Notes: generated from the sequence alone by a model not told the origin. Shown: positions 54,848 through 63,893, counted from the stretch's first letter. The stretch: 64,000 bases of DNA from Flavobacterium gelidicaeli (GCF_013294005.1 NZ_JABSNK010000001.1:248001-312000), one strand, 5' to 3'. A program made the numbers and translations.

Positions 54848-55029
54848 CACGGAATTTAAAATTATTACAAATCACAACTGGATAATTTTGAATGCTCTGC
54901 CTAAAATAATAAAAATAAGTATATTTATAATGTAGCAAATGAGATTGATTCGTCCCTTACAATGACTTTAAACAATTGACATTGTGAACAATACATTAAT
55001 AAAATCAAATCATAAAAAACAAAAACATA

Positions 55030-55371
55030 ATGAAATACGAAATAGCCAGTATCGAGATTGAAGAAATTGAAAATTATTTATCTTACATTCGACCAGAGGA
55101 AGAAATGAGGTCTCAAATTGACATTGGATACCGTATTGATAAACAAAGTGTGTTCATCTTCGAAATCAGACCTGATTGGATGGATCCAAAAAAGAAAGTT
55201 GAAAACGATATTGCCAAAGCCACTTATGTTCAAAAAGACGACCAATGGAAAGTATTTTGGCAAAGATCCGATTTAAAATGGCATGCCTATAAACCGCAAC
55301 CAATCGTAAAGCATTTATTAGACTTTATTCGATTAATCGAGAAAGATGAGTACAGTTGTTTTTGGGGATAG
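55030..55371 (+). CDS. DUF3024 family protein
   Basis: 113 residues. Pattern RPEEEMRSQIDIGYRI near the N-terminus, FEIRPDWMDP in the middle, and KVFWQRSDLKWHAYKP towards the end match DUF3024. Small, cytoplasmic, function unknown; seen in accessory regions of many bacteria. Confidence 0.82.
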   Translation: MKYEIASIEIEEIENYLSYIRPEEEMRSQIDIGYRIDKQSVFIFEIRPDWMDPKKKVENDIAKATYVQKDDQWKVFWQRSDLKWHAYKPQPIVKHLLDFIRLIEKDEYSCFWG

Positions 55372-55382
55372 CACTCTCGAGC

Positions 55383-55455
55383 TTGTGGCTATTGCGGACT
55401 TCTAGTTTTTTTTTGACTAACCGAAAATACGTTTTAAAACTAGCAATAGCCACAA
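55383..55455. repeat. Long imperfect inverted repeat
   Basis: Outer arms TTGTGGCTATTGC / GCAATAGCCACAA (13 bp) and inner arms CTAGTTTT / AAAACTAG, with a 6-nt bulge GGACTT on the left arm and an inner loop of about 26 nt. Between DUF3024 and the convergent yoeB gene; may act as bidirectional terminator. Confidence 0.75.
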
Positions 55456-55477
55456 ACTAATATCACTTTAAGAACTA

Positions 55478-55735
55478 TTAATCGTAATGATGTCTACATT
55501 TCAAAATTTGTATCTCATCATCTATAAATCGACAAATTAACCGATGTTCATCATCAATTCTTCTAAACCAAAATCCAGCATATTTGTGTTTTAGCACTTC
55601 TGGCTTCCCTATTCCTTCAAAAGGGTTTCTTGAAATATCTTTTAGCAATTCATTAATTTTTTTAACTTTCTTCTTGTCTATTTTTTGCCAGTACAAATAA
55701 TCTTCCCAAGACTCGTCAACAAATACATATTTCAT
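55478..55735 (-). CDS. yoeB: YoeB/Txe family mRNA interferase toxin
   Basis: 85 residues from the ATG at 55735, giving the canonical start MKYVFVDESWEDYLYW. Conserved YoeB residues are visible: NPFEGIGKPEVLKH, GFWFRRIDDEHRLICRF (E and R of the active site, with DEHR), and the HHYD end. Ribosome-dependent mRNA cleavage is the family activity. The start is one nucleotide after the yefM stop (TAAAATG), so the two are translationally coupled. An ATG four codons earlier would overlap yefM. Confidence 0.93.
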   Translation of the reverse strand: MKYVFVDESWEDYLYWQKIDKKKVKKINELLKDISRNPFEGIGKPEVLKHKYAGFWFRRIDDEHRLICRFIDDEIQILKCRHHYD

Positions 55736-55736
55736 T

Positions 55737-55991
55737 TTAGTCCTCAATTAGGTCTTTAGAAAACGACTTTCCATTCTTAATTTTTTCAATTGCCGAATCT
55801 AATCTACTCTCGTTTGCTCTACTCGACAATTCATAATTTGTTGCCATTAACGAATTGTATTCTTCCAATGAAATAACAACGATTCCTGAATCTTTTCCGC
55901 GGTTGATAATTAGCGTTTCAAAGTTAATTGACACTCTATCAAAGTACGATTTAATATCTTTTCTGAAATCTGAAATATTTGTGACTACCAT
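55737..55991 (-). CDS. yefM: YefM/Phd family antitoxin
   Basis: 84 residues. N-terminal Phd/YefM DNA-binding fold: ISDFRKDIKSYFDRV, then the LIINRGKDSGIVVISLEEYNSL strand-helix, and an acidic toxin-neutralising tail (SAIEKIKNGKSFSKDLIED). Binds YoeB and represses its own operon. Complete operon with yoeB, at the right end of the AT-rich stretch. Confidence 0.93.
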   Translation of the reverse strand: MVVTNISDFRKDIKSYFDRVSINFETLIINRGKDSGIVVISLEEYNSLMATNYELSSRANESRLDSAIEKIKNGKSFSKDLIED

Positions 55992-56266
55992 AATTACTAT
56001 ATTTTGTACAAATTTATGTACAATATTTCATTTTTATGCACTATTTATCCAATTAAAGAAGATAACTTATTTCTAATTCGTGAAATATCCTTTCATAAAT
56101 TGTGACTTTTCATCCTAGATCATTTCGTTCCTCGCAATGATTTTTTTTAAGCTAGACATATTCCAGCTAAACCATAAAGCCAAAAGAATATTAAATAAAA
56201 GGCTCAATCGTAAATAAAACTTTAATTTTGCTTTCCTACTTTAAAAAGCCTGTAAAATATAAGTAA

Positions 56267-57436
56267 ATGAAACCGTCAAGAAATATTCTCCCTATAATTG
56301 TTATCGCTCAATTTTGCTGCACCTCCCTCTGGTTTGCTAGCAATGCTGTAATGACCGACTTAGTATTGCACTTCAACCTCAACCCCAGTATTGTAAGCTA
56401 CTTGACCTCAGCGGTACAATTTGGTTTCATCCTAGGAACATTAGTTTTTGCACTATTAGCGATAGCCGATCGGTTTTCGCCTTCAAAAGTGTTTTTAATT
56501 AGTGCTTTACTTGGCGCTGCATGCAACCTTGGAATTTTATGGGATGGCAATAATTTAGCAAGCATGTTAAGCATTCGGTTTTTGACCGGTTTCTTCCTTG
56601 CCGGAATCTATCCTGTAGGCATGAAAATTGCCGCTGATTATTTCGAAAAAGGACTAGGGAAATCACTAGGGTTTTTAGTTGGCGCGCTCGTTTTAGGAAC
56701 TGCTTTTCCGCATTTCCTAAAGGGTATGACTTCTGGATTGCCTTGGGAACTTGTTATTCTTTGCACTGCTGGACTCGCTATTTTGGGTGGTTTGATGATG
56801 GCGTTTCTAGTTCCTGACGGTCCTTTTAGAAAACCAAGTCAAGGAGTCAACATCAAAGCCTTCTTTGGAATTTTCGAAAATAAAAATTTACGCATTGCCG
56901 CTTATGGCTACTTTGGTCACATGTGGGAACTCTATGCTTTTTGGGCTTTCACTCCGTTGATGCTTACCGCTTACTACAACCTACATCCCGAAGCACAATT
57001 CAATATTCCTATTCTATCTTTTATTATCATTGGTATTGGCGGACTCGCTTGTGTGCTTAGTGGTTATTTATCAGAAAGCTTTGGAACCAAAAAAATAGCG
57101 ACCATTGCTTTATTATTGTCTTGTATTTGCTGTCTTATTTCACCATTACTATTCAATCAACCTTCAGCTACACTATTTATCGCGTTCCTACTATTTTGGG
57201 GCATGGCCGTAGTTGCTGATTCTCCTTTGCTTTCTACACTAGTAGCACAAAACGCACCCGCCGAAGTAAAAGGCACAGCGCTTACCTTAGTCAACAGTAT
57301 TGGCTTTGCCATAACAATCGTTAGCATCCAATTAATTAGTTCGTTACAATTGTTGACTAACAGTAGTTTGATTTATTCTTGTTTGGCAATTGGTCCTATT
57401 TTTGGATTACTGGCTTTACGCCAAAAAAACAGATGA
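56267..57436 (+). CDS. MFS transporter
   Basis: 389 residues with twelve predicted membrane helices. The MFS loop 2-3 motif is present in a diverged form (ADRFSPSKVFL near 66-76). Residues such as the TGFFLAGIYPVGMK stretch in helix 4 resemble cyanate/NreB-like or sugar-phosphate-type carriers; the substrate is not readable. Isolated gene after the YefM/YoeB module; AT content returns to that of the core. Confidence 0.85.
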   Translation: MKPSRNILPIIVIAQFCCTSLWFASNAVMTDLVLHFNLNPSIVSYLTSAVQFGFILGTLVFALLAIADRFSPSKVFLISALLGAACNLGILWDGNNLASMLSIRFLTGFFLAGIYPVGMKIAADYFEKGLGKSLGFLVGALVLGTAFPHFLKGMTSGLPWELVILCTAGLAILGGLMMAFLVPDGPFRKPSQGVNIKAFFGIFENKNLRIAAYGYFGHMWELYAFWAFTPLMLTAYYNLHPEAQFNIPILSFIIIGIGGLACVLSGYLSESFGTKKIATIALLLSCICCLISPLLFNQPSATLFIAFLLFWGMAVVADSPLLSTLVAQNAPAEVKGTALTLVNSIGFAITIVSIQLISSLQLLTNSSLIYSCLAIGPIFGLLALRQKNR

Positions 57437-57554
57437 AAGTGATTTTAAAATTCATCATAAAATAAAAAAATATTGTTTTATATTATTTTATTATTGTTTA
57501 TCGATAATTAATTATTATGTTTGCCATGAATTACAAAACATTAATAACATAATC

Positions 57555-58070
57555 ATGAAAAAATTAACCTATTTAAAATTCTTCATTAATTTCTTTTTCA
57601 CCGGAGCAATCGTTTCTTCTTTTTTTCTGTTAGTTAAATTAAGCAAAGTACTATTTGATTATAAGATTCAAAAGCCCTTTCAAATAGAAAATTTAGATTT
57701 AGTACTTAGTGGTGTAAATTTAAAAATCGTTTTAAGTTTTATCACGATAAGTTCTTTTGTTTTTATCTATGGTATTTATTTACTCAAAAAAGTCGTGCTT
57801 CTATTTATGGAAAACAAAATTTTTGATGATCAAGTTATTTTGCTTTTAAATAAAATTGGAAAGATTCTAATTTTGTCAGCATTATTAAAAGGAATACCCA
57901 TTCTATGCTCTATAATATTCTCTTTTCAAGAGATAGGAACCGGTTCTAAAAATGACAATTATATAGGTTTCCATTTTTCTGTATATGTTTTAGCTTTGTT
58001 TTTTATGGTATTAAGTGAAGTATTTAAAATCGCAAAAAATCTTAAAGACGAAAACGAACTAACAGTATAA
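57555..58070 (+). CDS. DUF2975 membrane protein
   Basis: 171 residues from the ATG at 57555; an upstream extension overlaps the MFS 3' end and lacks family features. Four hydrophobic helices (near 5-28, 56-78, 100-122, 136-158) fit DUF2975. Members occur with small HTH regulators as a pair, like YozG partners in Firmicutes. The HTH gene starts 2 bp after its stop. Confidence 0.85.
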   Translation: MKKLTYLKFFINFFFTGAIVSSFFLLVKLSKVLFDYKIQKPFQIENLDLVLSGVNLKIVLSFITISSFVFIYGIYLLKKVVLLFMENKIFDDQVILLLNKIGKILILSALLKGIPILCSIIFSFQEIGTGSKNDNYIGFHFSVYVLALFFMVLSEVFKIAKNLKDENELTV

Positions 58071-58072
58071 TT

Positions 58073-58288
58073 ATGGCTATAGTAATAAACGTTGATGTGA
58101 TGCTTGCAAAAAGAAAAATGCGCTCTAATGAGCTTGCTGAAAGAATTGGCATCACCACTGCAAACCTCTCTATTTTAAAAACAGGAAAAGCCAAAGCAAT
58201 TCGTTTTTCTACACTCGAATTAATTTGCGAAATTTTAGAATGTCAACCAGGAGACATTATGGAATATGTAAAAGAATCTACCTCTTAA
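58073..58288 (+). CDS. Small Xre-type HTH regulator (HTH_26)
   Basis: 71 residues, a single helix-turn-helix: VMLAKRKMRSNELAERIGIT, TTANLSILKTGKAKAIRFST, and LELICEILECQPGDIMEY. This is the stand-alone YozG-like form that almost always follows a DUF2975 gene. Probably regulates its own operon. Confidence 0.93.
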   Translation: MAIVINVDVMLAKRKMRSNELAERIGITTANLSILKTGKAKAIRFSTLELICEILECQPGDIMEYVKESTS

Positions 58289-58368
58289 TTGTAGTAGATT
58301 CTTTTTGAATCCTTAAAAAAAAACTATTTTAAAATAGACCTTTAAAGCATTTAAATACTAAAAACACT

Positions 58369-58376
58369 TACATTTG
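58369..58376 (+). promoter_or_regulatory. -7 box of the small membrane-protein gene
   Basis: TACATTTG, 23 bp before the TTG start at 58399. Confidence 0.5.
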
Positions 58377-58398
58377 AATTAAAATAACAATTCGTCAA

Positions 58399-58767
58399 TT
58401 GATCAAACAACTAAAATATCTTATTGCGCTCTTTCTTGCTTTTGGCTTGATGGTAAACGATGGTGCTTTGGTTTCTCCTATTAATTCGGTTGAATATTAT
58501 CAATTTTCAAATGCAATTGTCAGTAGCGATGCAAAAACAGCTCGCTCAAAAACAGTCTATTTCAAGCAAATTCTAGCGGTACAATCGGTAATTTCGATTC
58601 CGATTACTTATCTGCAATTTGCAATTAGCTACAGCCTAAGTGTTCTGGATATCTTAAAAACCAGAAGACAACTGTTTCAAAAAATCATTTCTTCTATTGC
58701 CCAAAACCTATTTTTAAACGAGACCCTTAATTCTCGTAACGCACTCTCTAGTTTATACATCGCTTAG
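58399..58767 (+). CDS. Small exported or membrane protein, unknown (TTG start)
   Basis: 122 residues from a TTG codon. That start gives a typical signal-anchor MIKQLKYLIALFLAFGLMV; the next in-frame ATG (58450) would lose it. A second hydrophobic stretch lies near 60-78 (QSVISIPITYLQFAISY). I do not recognise a family. The stop codon lies inside a perfect palindrome CTTAGAAAATTTTCTAAG (58763-58780). Possibly in one unit with the following small gene and the APH-type kinase. Confidence 0.6.
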   Translation: MIKQLKYLIALFLAFGLMVNDGALVSPINSVEYYQFSNAIVSSDAKTARSKTVYFKQILAVQSVISIPITYLQFAISYSLSVLDILKTRRQLFQKIISSIAQNLFLNETLNSRNALSSLYIA

Positions 58768-58840
58768 AAAATTTTCTAAGTGTTTATGCTTTTATGGCAT
58801 AACGATGCTATCAAATGTTTCATCATTTACAAATTACATC

Positions 58841-59023
58841 ATGTATAAACAGAAAAACAAATCGCGTTTAGAGCAATCTACGCACCCTATTCTTTGGGTA
58901 AAAAGAAAAATTATGGTAGTCCTAACCGCTTTTATGATAGGAATGGCGTCTGGAATGAATGTAGGCGACAGCTTGCCGCACCAAAAACAACATCAAACCG
59001 AACAACAAGACAAGAAAGATTGA
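58841..59023 (+). CDS. Small single-helix protein, unknown
   Basis: 60 residues from the ATG at 58841 (an earlier ATG at 58805 would add 12 unlikely residues). One transmembrane helix, IMVVLTAFMIGMASGM, flanked by a Lys/Arg-rich N-terminus and a Gln/His/Lys-rich tail. Positive-inside rule puts the N-terminus in the cytoplasm. I know no function. It lies 67 bp before the kinase gene. Confidence 0.6.
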   Translation: MYKQKNKSRLEQSTHPILWVKRKIMVVLTAFMIGMASGMNVGDSLPHQKQHQTEQQDKKD

Positions 59024-59090
59024 TTTAGCAGCCACAAGAGTATAAATCCGTAACGAAATAATACCTTTGTGCTCCATCTAAAATGAAAAT

Positions 59091-60077
59091 ATGAGTCATT
59101 TTCCAGTTTCCAGCAGCACACTTTCAGCAACTACCCTTAGAAAATTTGTCATCGAAAAATACAATTTGAGTCCCAATGTAACTTGTCAATTGTTTAGAAC
59201 CGGAATCAATCACACGTATTTTATAACCGACAAGCAACTAAAATATGTGCTGCGAGTGTATTGCTACAACTGGCGTACTAAAAAAGAAATTGAAGCCGAA
59301 ATTGACTTACTTCTACTTTTAAAACATAACGGCAACAGTATTTCATATCCTATTGTTGATCGTAATAACCAATATATTCATGAGATAAACGCTCCTGAAG
59401 GGTTGCGCTATGCTGTGCTTTTCTCTTTTGCCGAAGGCGGAAAAATGAGGTTTATGGATGAAGCTACTTGCTTTAAAATTGGTGTTCTGATGGCACAAAT
59501 ACATCAAACTACAGTAGACAAAAGCTGCAACCGAATTACGTATAATTCTGAAAGTTTATTAAAAAAACCTTATGAGCAAGCGCTACAACATTTTCCGGCA
59601 GAGAATCCAGAAATGCAATATTTGAAGGCTGTTAGCACTAAAATAGCAGCAACTTTTGGAAGTATTGATTATTCCAAGGTTTCGACAGGAATTGTTCATT
59701 TGGATATTTGGTACGACAACATGAGTATCACTGAGGATAACCAAATTACCTTATTTGATTTTGACTTTTGTGGCAACGGCCCATTAATATTAGATGTAGC
59801 TTATTTTTGCAAACAATTGTTTCATATTGAAAACGATAAAAACGAATATGAAATAAAGAAAGCGGCATTTTTAAAAGGCTATCAGCATGTAAGAGAATTA
59901 ACTAGTAAGGAAATAGGTTTAATTCCTGAAGCAGCAGCGGCGGTTTGGATTTTTTACCTCGGCGTACAATCGCAACGATTTGATTGGTCTAATGTTTTTC
60001 TAACTGAAAACTATTTAAAATTAATGTACGTAACCCGATTGAAATCGTGGATGGAATATCATAATCTACAGGAATAA
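59091..60077 (+). CDS. APH-type phosphotransferase
   Basis: 328 residues. Aminoglycoside phosphotransferase/choline kinase fold: N-lobe with LFRTGINHTYFIT and KYVLRVYCYNWRTKKEIEAE (Lys and Glu of the ATP site), catalytic loop HLDIWYDNMS (near 203-212), and metal-binding FDFDFCGNG. The C-lobe ends in helical segments. The closest style is the homoserine kinase-like or SrkA-type group, not clinical resistance enzymes; substrate unknown. It may be in one transcription unit with the two small membrane proteins. Confidence 0.85.
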   Translation: MSHFPVSSSTLSATTLRKFVIEKYNLSPNVTCQLFRTGINHTYFITDKQLKYVLRVYCYNWRTKKEIEAEIDLLLLLKHNGNSISYPIVDRNNQYIHEINAPEGLRYAVLFSFAEGGKMRFMDEATCFKIGVLMAQIHQTTVDKSCNRITYNSESLLKKPYEQALQHFPAENPEMQYLKAVSTKIAATFGSIDYSKVSTGIVHLDIWYDNMSITEDNQITLFDFDFCGNGPLILDVAYFCKQLFHIENDKNEYEIKKAAFLKGYQHVRELTSKEIGLIPEAAAAVWIFYLGVQSQRFDWSNVFLTENYLKLMYVTRLKSWMEYHNLQE

Positions 60078-60291
60078 AACAGTAACATAAGTCCAAATCC
60101 ACAACTTGACTTTTAGAACATTTAATCTTTAGTGGTTACAATTTCTACCTTAGTCGCTCGATTAATAACAAGCAGGGGATTTAATACACTTAAGAGAATA
60201 GGTGAAACAACAACCTGATTTCAATAAATTAAAACAGCACTTGAAGTTTTTAATTTGTACCATTTTATTTACCAGCATCCATTAATCAAAA

Positions 60292-60320
60292 AAAAAGCGA
60301 CCAAATTGGTCGCTTTAATA
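60292..60320 (-). terminator. Terminator of the cellulase gene
   Basis: Minus strand: AAAGCGACCAA / TTGGTCGCTTT (palindromic, minimal loop) followed by nine T. Confidence 0.9.
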
Positions 60321-60339
60321 TCTATTCTAATTCCATTGC

Positions 60340-62763
60340 TTATTTAGTTTCTTTCACTAAAATCTTAGTTGCATTCCTTTTACCTGACAATTTAACCAAA
60401 TAAATTCCATCTAAATAATTACTAATTGAAAGTTCGACAACTTCTTTTGATCTAATTTCTTTTTCAAACATTAACCTTCCCTGCGCATCAAAAACAGATA
60501 CCTTAGAAAAATCATCGGTATCACCTGTATTCAACTGAACCCTATCACTTGAAGGATTGGGAAACAATTTTACTCCGCTATCTTCTTCTGTGTTTATTGC
60601 TGTTTTTGCATTTGCAGCAACTTTTTGTGTACTACTACAAGCCCCAACCAATGACCAAGCTTGCCATTGACCTGAATTAGTCTCCGGATTTTGATTGCTA
60701 GAGTACCAATTATTTTTATAAATTTTACCATTGTAAACGACTTGCATCCCTGCAGTTGCAAACACAGCTGATGCAGTCCAAGTAGGTAAACTAGTGCAAT
60801 TACCCGTAGTTCCTCCACCAGATACTGCAGTTATAGTCATTGCAATAACTGAAGACGTTTTACTTACAGCAGCGTTATCGGTAGCCTTTGCTGTCAAGCT
60901 ATAAGCCCCAGCTGAAGGTGACCAACTAATGGTATACGGACTAGAAGTGTCCTTACCTATACTAACACCATTAACAAAAAACTCAACCTGACTTATTGTT
61001 CCATCACTATCACTAGCTAAAGCATTAATTTGAATAGCACTTCCCGTAACTACACTACTATTATTAATAGGGCTAGTAATCGAAACTGTAGGAGCCTGAT
61101 TTATTGGTGTAACTACAGTAGTTGCAAACTCAATATATCCTGAACAGTTTAACCATTCGCTTTTAGAACCACCACAAGTACTATTTTGCCATACTCCAGT
61201 ATTTATAGTTTGATTTTCTGCTTGATAAGTAATACCATCAATTTTAGCATAATCTACTTGTACATCCCTAGTTCCTTGATCATTTGTAAAAGCAGCTCTT
61301 ACTGTTCCTGAACCGTAAACAGCATAATCAGCATAATTAGTAGTTAATTTAAAAGTTCCTAGAACTACACCACCTACTACAATATCCATTGTTTCATCAC
61401 CAACAACCCCTTTGGCTCTAATTATAATATTATTAGCAGCTCCTGTAACATTTGCTGTTACTACAATTGCTGTTGAAGTTGTACTTGAGCCAGCATTATC
61501 AGTAGCTTTTGCAGTTAAAGTATACGAACCTGTAGTAGGAGTCCAGTTAATTGCGTAAGGACTTGAGATGTCTTTACCAATGCTGGTACCATTAACAAAA
61601 AACTCAACCTGACTTACTGTTCCATCACTATCACTAGCTGTAGCTTTTAGCTGTACAGCAGTTCCTGAAACTAAACTAGTATTATTTAAAGGACTTGTTA
61701 ATACAACCGTAGGTACTGCATTTGTTGGCGTAGTACCAGCAGTACAATACTGTTTCCAGTTTTGAATAATACTTTTTACCTTTGCTCCTGAAGCGGTCAA
61801 GTTACTTGCCGACCAACCTCCTGTTGCACTTGCTCCAGGATTTACAAGTGACGCACCCTCACTTTTATCTGTAATAGACCAGTTTGCATGTGATATGTCA
61901 TTCGTCGCTAGAAAAGACATCCAAGCATCTGTAGACGCAACATCTACATTTCCATTTCCGCTCGCCTCTACAGTTCCCCATTCAGTTACCATAAGAGCAA
62001 TACCTTTATTTAGTGCCGTTTGCGCTTTTTGCCTTAGACTTTCTTTATGCGTTGCGGCATAAAAATGCAAGGTATAAGCAATATTTGTTGAACTAGTAAT
62101 GGGATCATTTGCCGCAACATCAACATCTTGTGACCACGTTGGTGTCCCTACAATGATTAAATTATCAGGGTCTATTTTCCTAATTTCGGAAATAACAGCT
62201 TCTGCATAAGGTTTGATCGTGTTAGACCAAGACACCTGCAACGGCTCATTGTATATTTCGTAAATAACATTTGGATTGTTACCATACGTTTGCGCCATCT
62301 CTTTAAAAAAGGCAATTGCTGCCGCTTGATTGTCTTCGGCATGATGAGAATGCCAATCAATAATTACATACATCCCCTCAGCAATTGCAGCATTTACAAC
62401 AGTTTTGACTCTGTTTTTATTTTCAGTAGGGTTACTGATATAACCTCCTGAATCTTCAACCCCCATTGCTGCACGAATTATTGTTGTACCCCAATTGTCA
62501 TTTAAAAATTTCACAACATCAGCATTGTAGTACTTCTCTGCTCCCCAACCAGTATTCGACCAAAAATAACTATTTCCAGCAAAGCTTACCGGCTTATTAT
62601 TCTTATCAACAATCTTTGTTCCTTTTACACTCAAGTTACCATGAACAGCAACAGGCGTTGAACTACAATAATTTTGGGCTTTTAAAACAGATGAACTAAG
62701 AATCAAAGCACCTGCAAATAAACATACGTTTATTACCTTTTTTAGGTGGTATTTTTTTTTCAT
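60340..62763 (-). CDS. Modular GH5 endoglucanase with CBMs and T9SS sorting domain
   Basis: 807 residues from the ATG at 62763 (an earlier ATG is a 9-codon extension outside the signal peptide). Domains: signal peptide 1-30; GH5 catalytic domain about 38-338 with acid/base E173 (YNEP) and nucleophile E261 (VTEWG); Ig-like domain about 350-437; CBM60-like calcium-dependent xylan/glucan-binding domain about 445-548 (RDVQVDYAKIDGITYQAEN, GGSKSEWLNC); second Ig-like domain about 557-645, nearly identical to the first; CBM5/12 about 656-709 with aromatic residues; T9SS type A sorting domain about 731-807 (FPNPSSDRV, GIYLVKL, TKILVKE). It is secreted by the type IX system and likely hydrolyses beta-1,4-glucan, perhaps xylan. 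Confidence 0.93.
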   Translation of the reverse strand: MKKKYHLKKVINVCLFAGALILSSSVLKAQNYCSSTPVAVHGNLSVKGTKIVDKNNKPVSFAGNSYFWSNTGWGAEKYYNADVVKFLNDNWGTTIIRAAMGVEDSGGYISNPTENKNRVKTVVNAAIAEGMYVIIDWHSHHAEDNQAAAIAFFKEMAQTYGNNPNVIYEIYNEPLQVSWSNTIKPYAEAVISEIRKIDPDNLIIVGTPTWSQDVDVAANDPITSSTNIAYTLHFYAATHKESLRQKAQTALNKGIALMVTEWGTVEASGNGNVDVASTDAWMSFLATNDISHANWSITDKSEGASLVNPGASATGGWSASNLTASGAKVKSIIQNWKQYCTAGTTPTNAVPTVVLTSPLNNTSLVSGTAVQLKATASDSDGTVSQVEFFVNGTSIGKDISSPYAINWTPTTGSYTLTAKATDNAGSSTTSTAIVVTANVTGAANNIIIRAKGVVGDETMDIVVGGVVLGTFKLTTNYADYAVYGSGTVRAAFTNDQGTRDVQVDYAKIDGITYQAENQTINTGVWQNSTCGGSKSEWLNCSGYIEFATTVVTPINQAPTVSITSPINNSSVVTGSAIQINALASDSDGTISQVEFFVNGVSIGKDTSSPYTISWSPSAGAYSLTAKATDNAAVSKTSSVIAMTITAVSGGGTTGNCTSLPTWTASAVFATAGMQVVYNGKIYKNNWYSSNQNPETNSGQWQAWSLVGACSSTQKVAANAKTAINTEEDSGVKLFPNPSSDRVQLNTGDTDDFSKVSVFDAQGRLMFEKEIRSKEVVELSISNYLDGIYLVKLSGKRNATKILVKETK

Positions 62764-62930
62764 AACTATGGTATTCAATAAATTAATCAAAATAGAATCC
62801 TTTCCTTATCAAATTTATTGCTTTTATAGCATCAATCAGAAAATCAAGACCTACTATCTAAAATTCATTAAACAGAACGCAGAAAATATCAGTAAATTAT
62901 GACTCTTTTATCATTAATTTTAAAGATTTT

Positions 62931-63743
62931 TCATATAATTGTTAGAACATCACTAATAGCAACACTTCCCTCTTTTTGGACAATTAAATTTTGTCCAAAA
63001 ATCACACTATTCCCAACATTTTTATATTTAGACAAAGTTCGCAAAGGTTCTTTTCCTGCTAAAATTCCTTTTTTGGGGTCTATTGTAACCACTACACATC
63101 TTCCACAAGGCTTTACGCCATAAAAAGAGAGGTTGCCAATCGTGAAATTTTTCCAAGTTTCTTCTTCGTATGCTTTTCCACCATTGAATACAAAATTAGG
63201 GCGAAATCGTTTCATAGAAACTGCTTCTTTCAAACGAGAATTCAAGTCATCCAAGGAAGATTGTCCAATAATTAAAAAAGGAAACCCATCCGAAAAAGAA
63301 GTAATATCACTCGTTGTGATCGCATAATCAGGATCCACTTTTCTATTGCTATCTTCTGGCATATAAACCAAACGAACTACACGTTTTAAAATTTTAGAAA
63401 ACCAAGCTGAAAATTCATCACCCACCTCATAAGCATCAACAGTATCCTCCCAGATAACTGTTTCTAGATTTTCCTTAACAACTCTAGGAGAATACTCTAG
63501 CGGAACTTTAATTATATCAAATAGGTCTTCTTTGTAACTAATCACTAGAGAACCATCAAGTATTTCTGTTTTAAAAAGTGCTAATTCAGGATTCTCTCTT
63601 TGAGATATGAAAACCCCTTGCTCATCAACTAACATCCAGCGGCGATCATGTTCTAAACCACGATGAGTAACATTAGACTGTTTTAAACTGATTCCGCTTA
63701 GTGATTTAACGGGATAAATCCAGATTTCTGAAAGTTGAAGCAT
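62931..63743 (-). CDS. MOSC domain protein (YcbX/mARC type)
   Basis: 270 residues from the ATG at 63743, just after a promoter. N-terminal MOSC-N beta barrel (LSEIWIYPVKSLSGI, then LEHDRRWMLVDEQG) and C-terminal MOSC domain (FRPNFVFNGGKAYEEE, then GVKPCGRCVVVTIDP with the molybdenum-ligand cysteine). mARC/YcbX enzymes reduce N-hydroxylated compounds with a molybdenum cofactor; the activity here is inferred. No molybdenum cofactor gene is adjacent. Longer upstream reading is unlikely because it would pass through the -7 box. Confidence 0.9.
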   Translation of the reverse strand: MLQLSEIWIYPVKSLSGISLKQSNVTHRGLEHDRRWMLVDEQGVFISQRENPELALFKTEILDGSLVISYKEDLFDIIKVPLEYSPRVVKENLETVIWEDTVDAYEVGDEFSAWFSKILKRVVRLVYMPEDSNRKVDPDYAITTSDITSFSDGFPFLIIGQSSLDDLNSRLKEAVSMKRFRPNFVFNGGKAYEEETWKNFTIGNLSFYGVKPCGRCVVVTIDPKKGILAGKEPLRTLSKYKNVGNSVIFGQNLIVQKEGSVAISDVLTII

Positions 63744-63760
63744 AATGACTTTATTTTTTT

Positions 63761-63790
63761 CAAATCTACAAAAAAGGATCACCAACACAA
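63761..63790 (-). promoter_or_regulatory. Promoter of the MOSC gene
   Basis: Minus strand TTG (63790-63788), 19-bp spacer, TAGATTTG (63768-63761), 17 bp before the ATG. Confidence 0.65.
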
Positions 63791-63796
63791 ACCAAA

Positions 63797-63830
63797 AAAA
63801 AGCCTCGAAAAGGATTAGTTTTCGAGGCTT
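63797..63830 (-). terminator. Terminator after tRNA-Glu
   Basis: Minus strand: AGCCTCGAAAA / TTTTCGAGGCT with loop CTAATCC, then eight T. It also overlaps the upstream edge of the MOSC promoter. Confidence 0.9.
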
Positions 63831-63893
63831 ACTTTGTATTTCTAATAGGCAAAATTCAAATAATAAATCTGAATAATAGCACTTAGAATATTG

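Noticed and set aside
59091..60077. Aminoglycoside resistance gene
   Set aside because: The fold is APH-like, but motifs and context fit a general small-molecule kinase; resistance is not supported.
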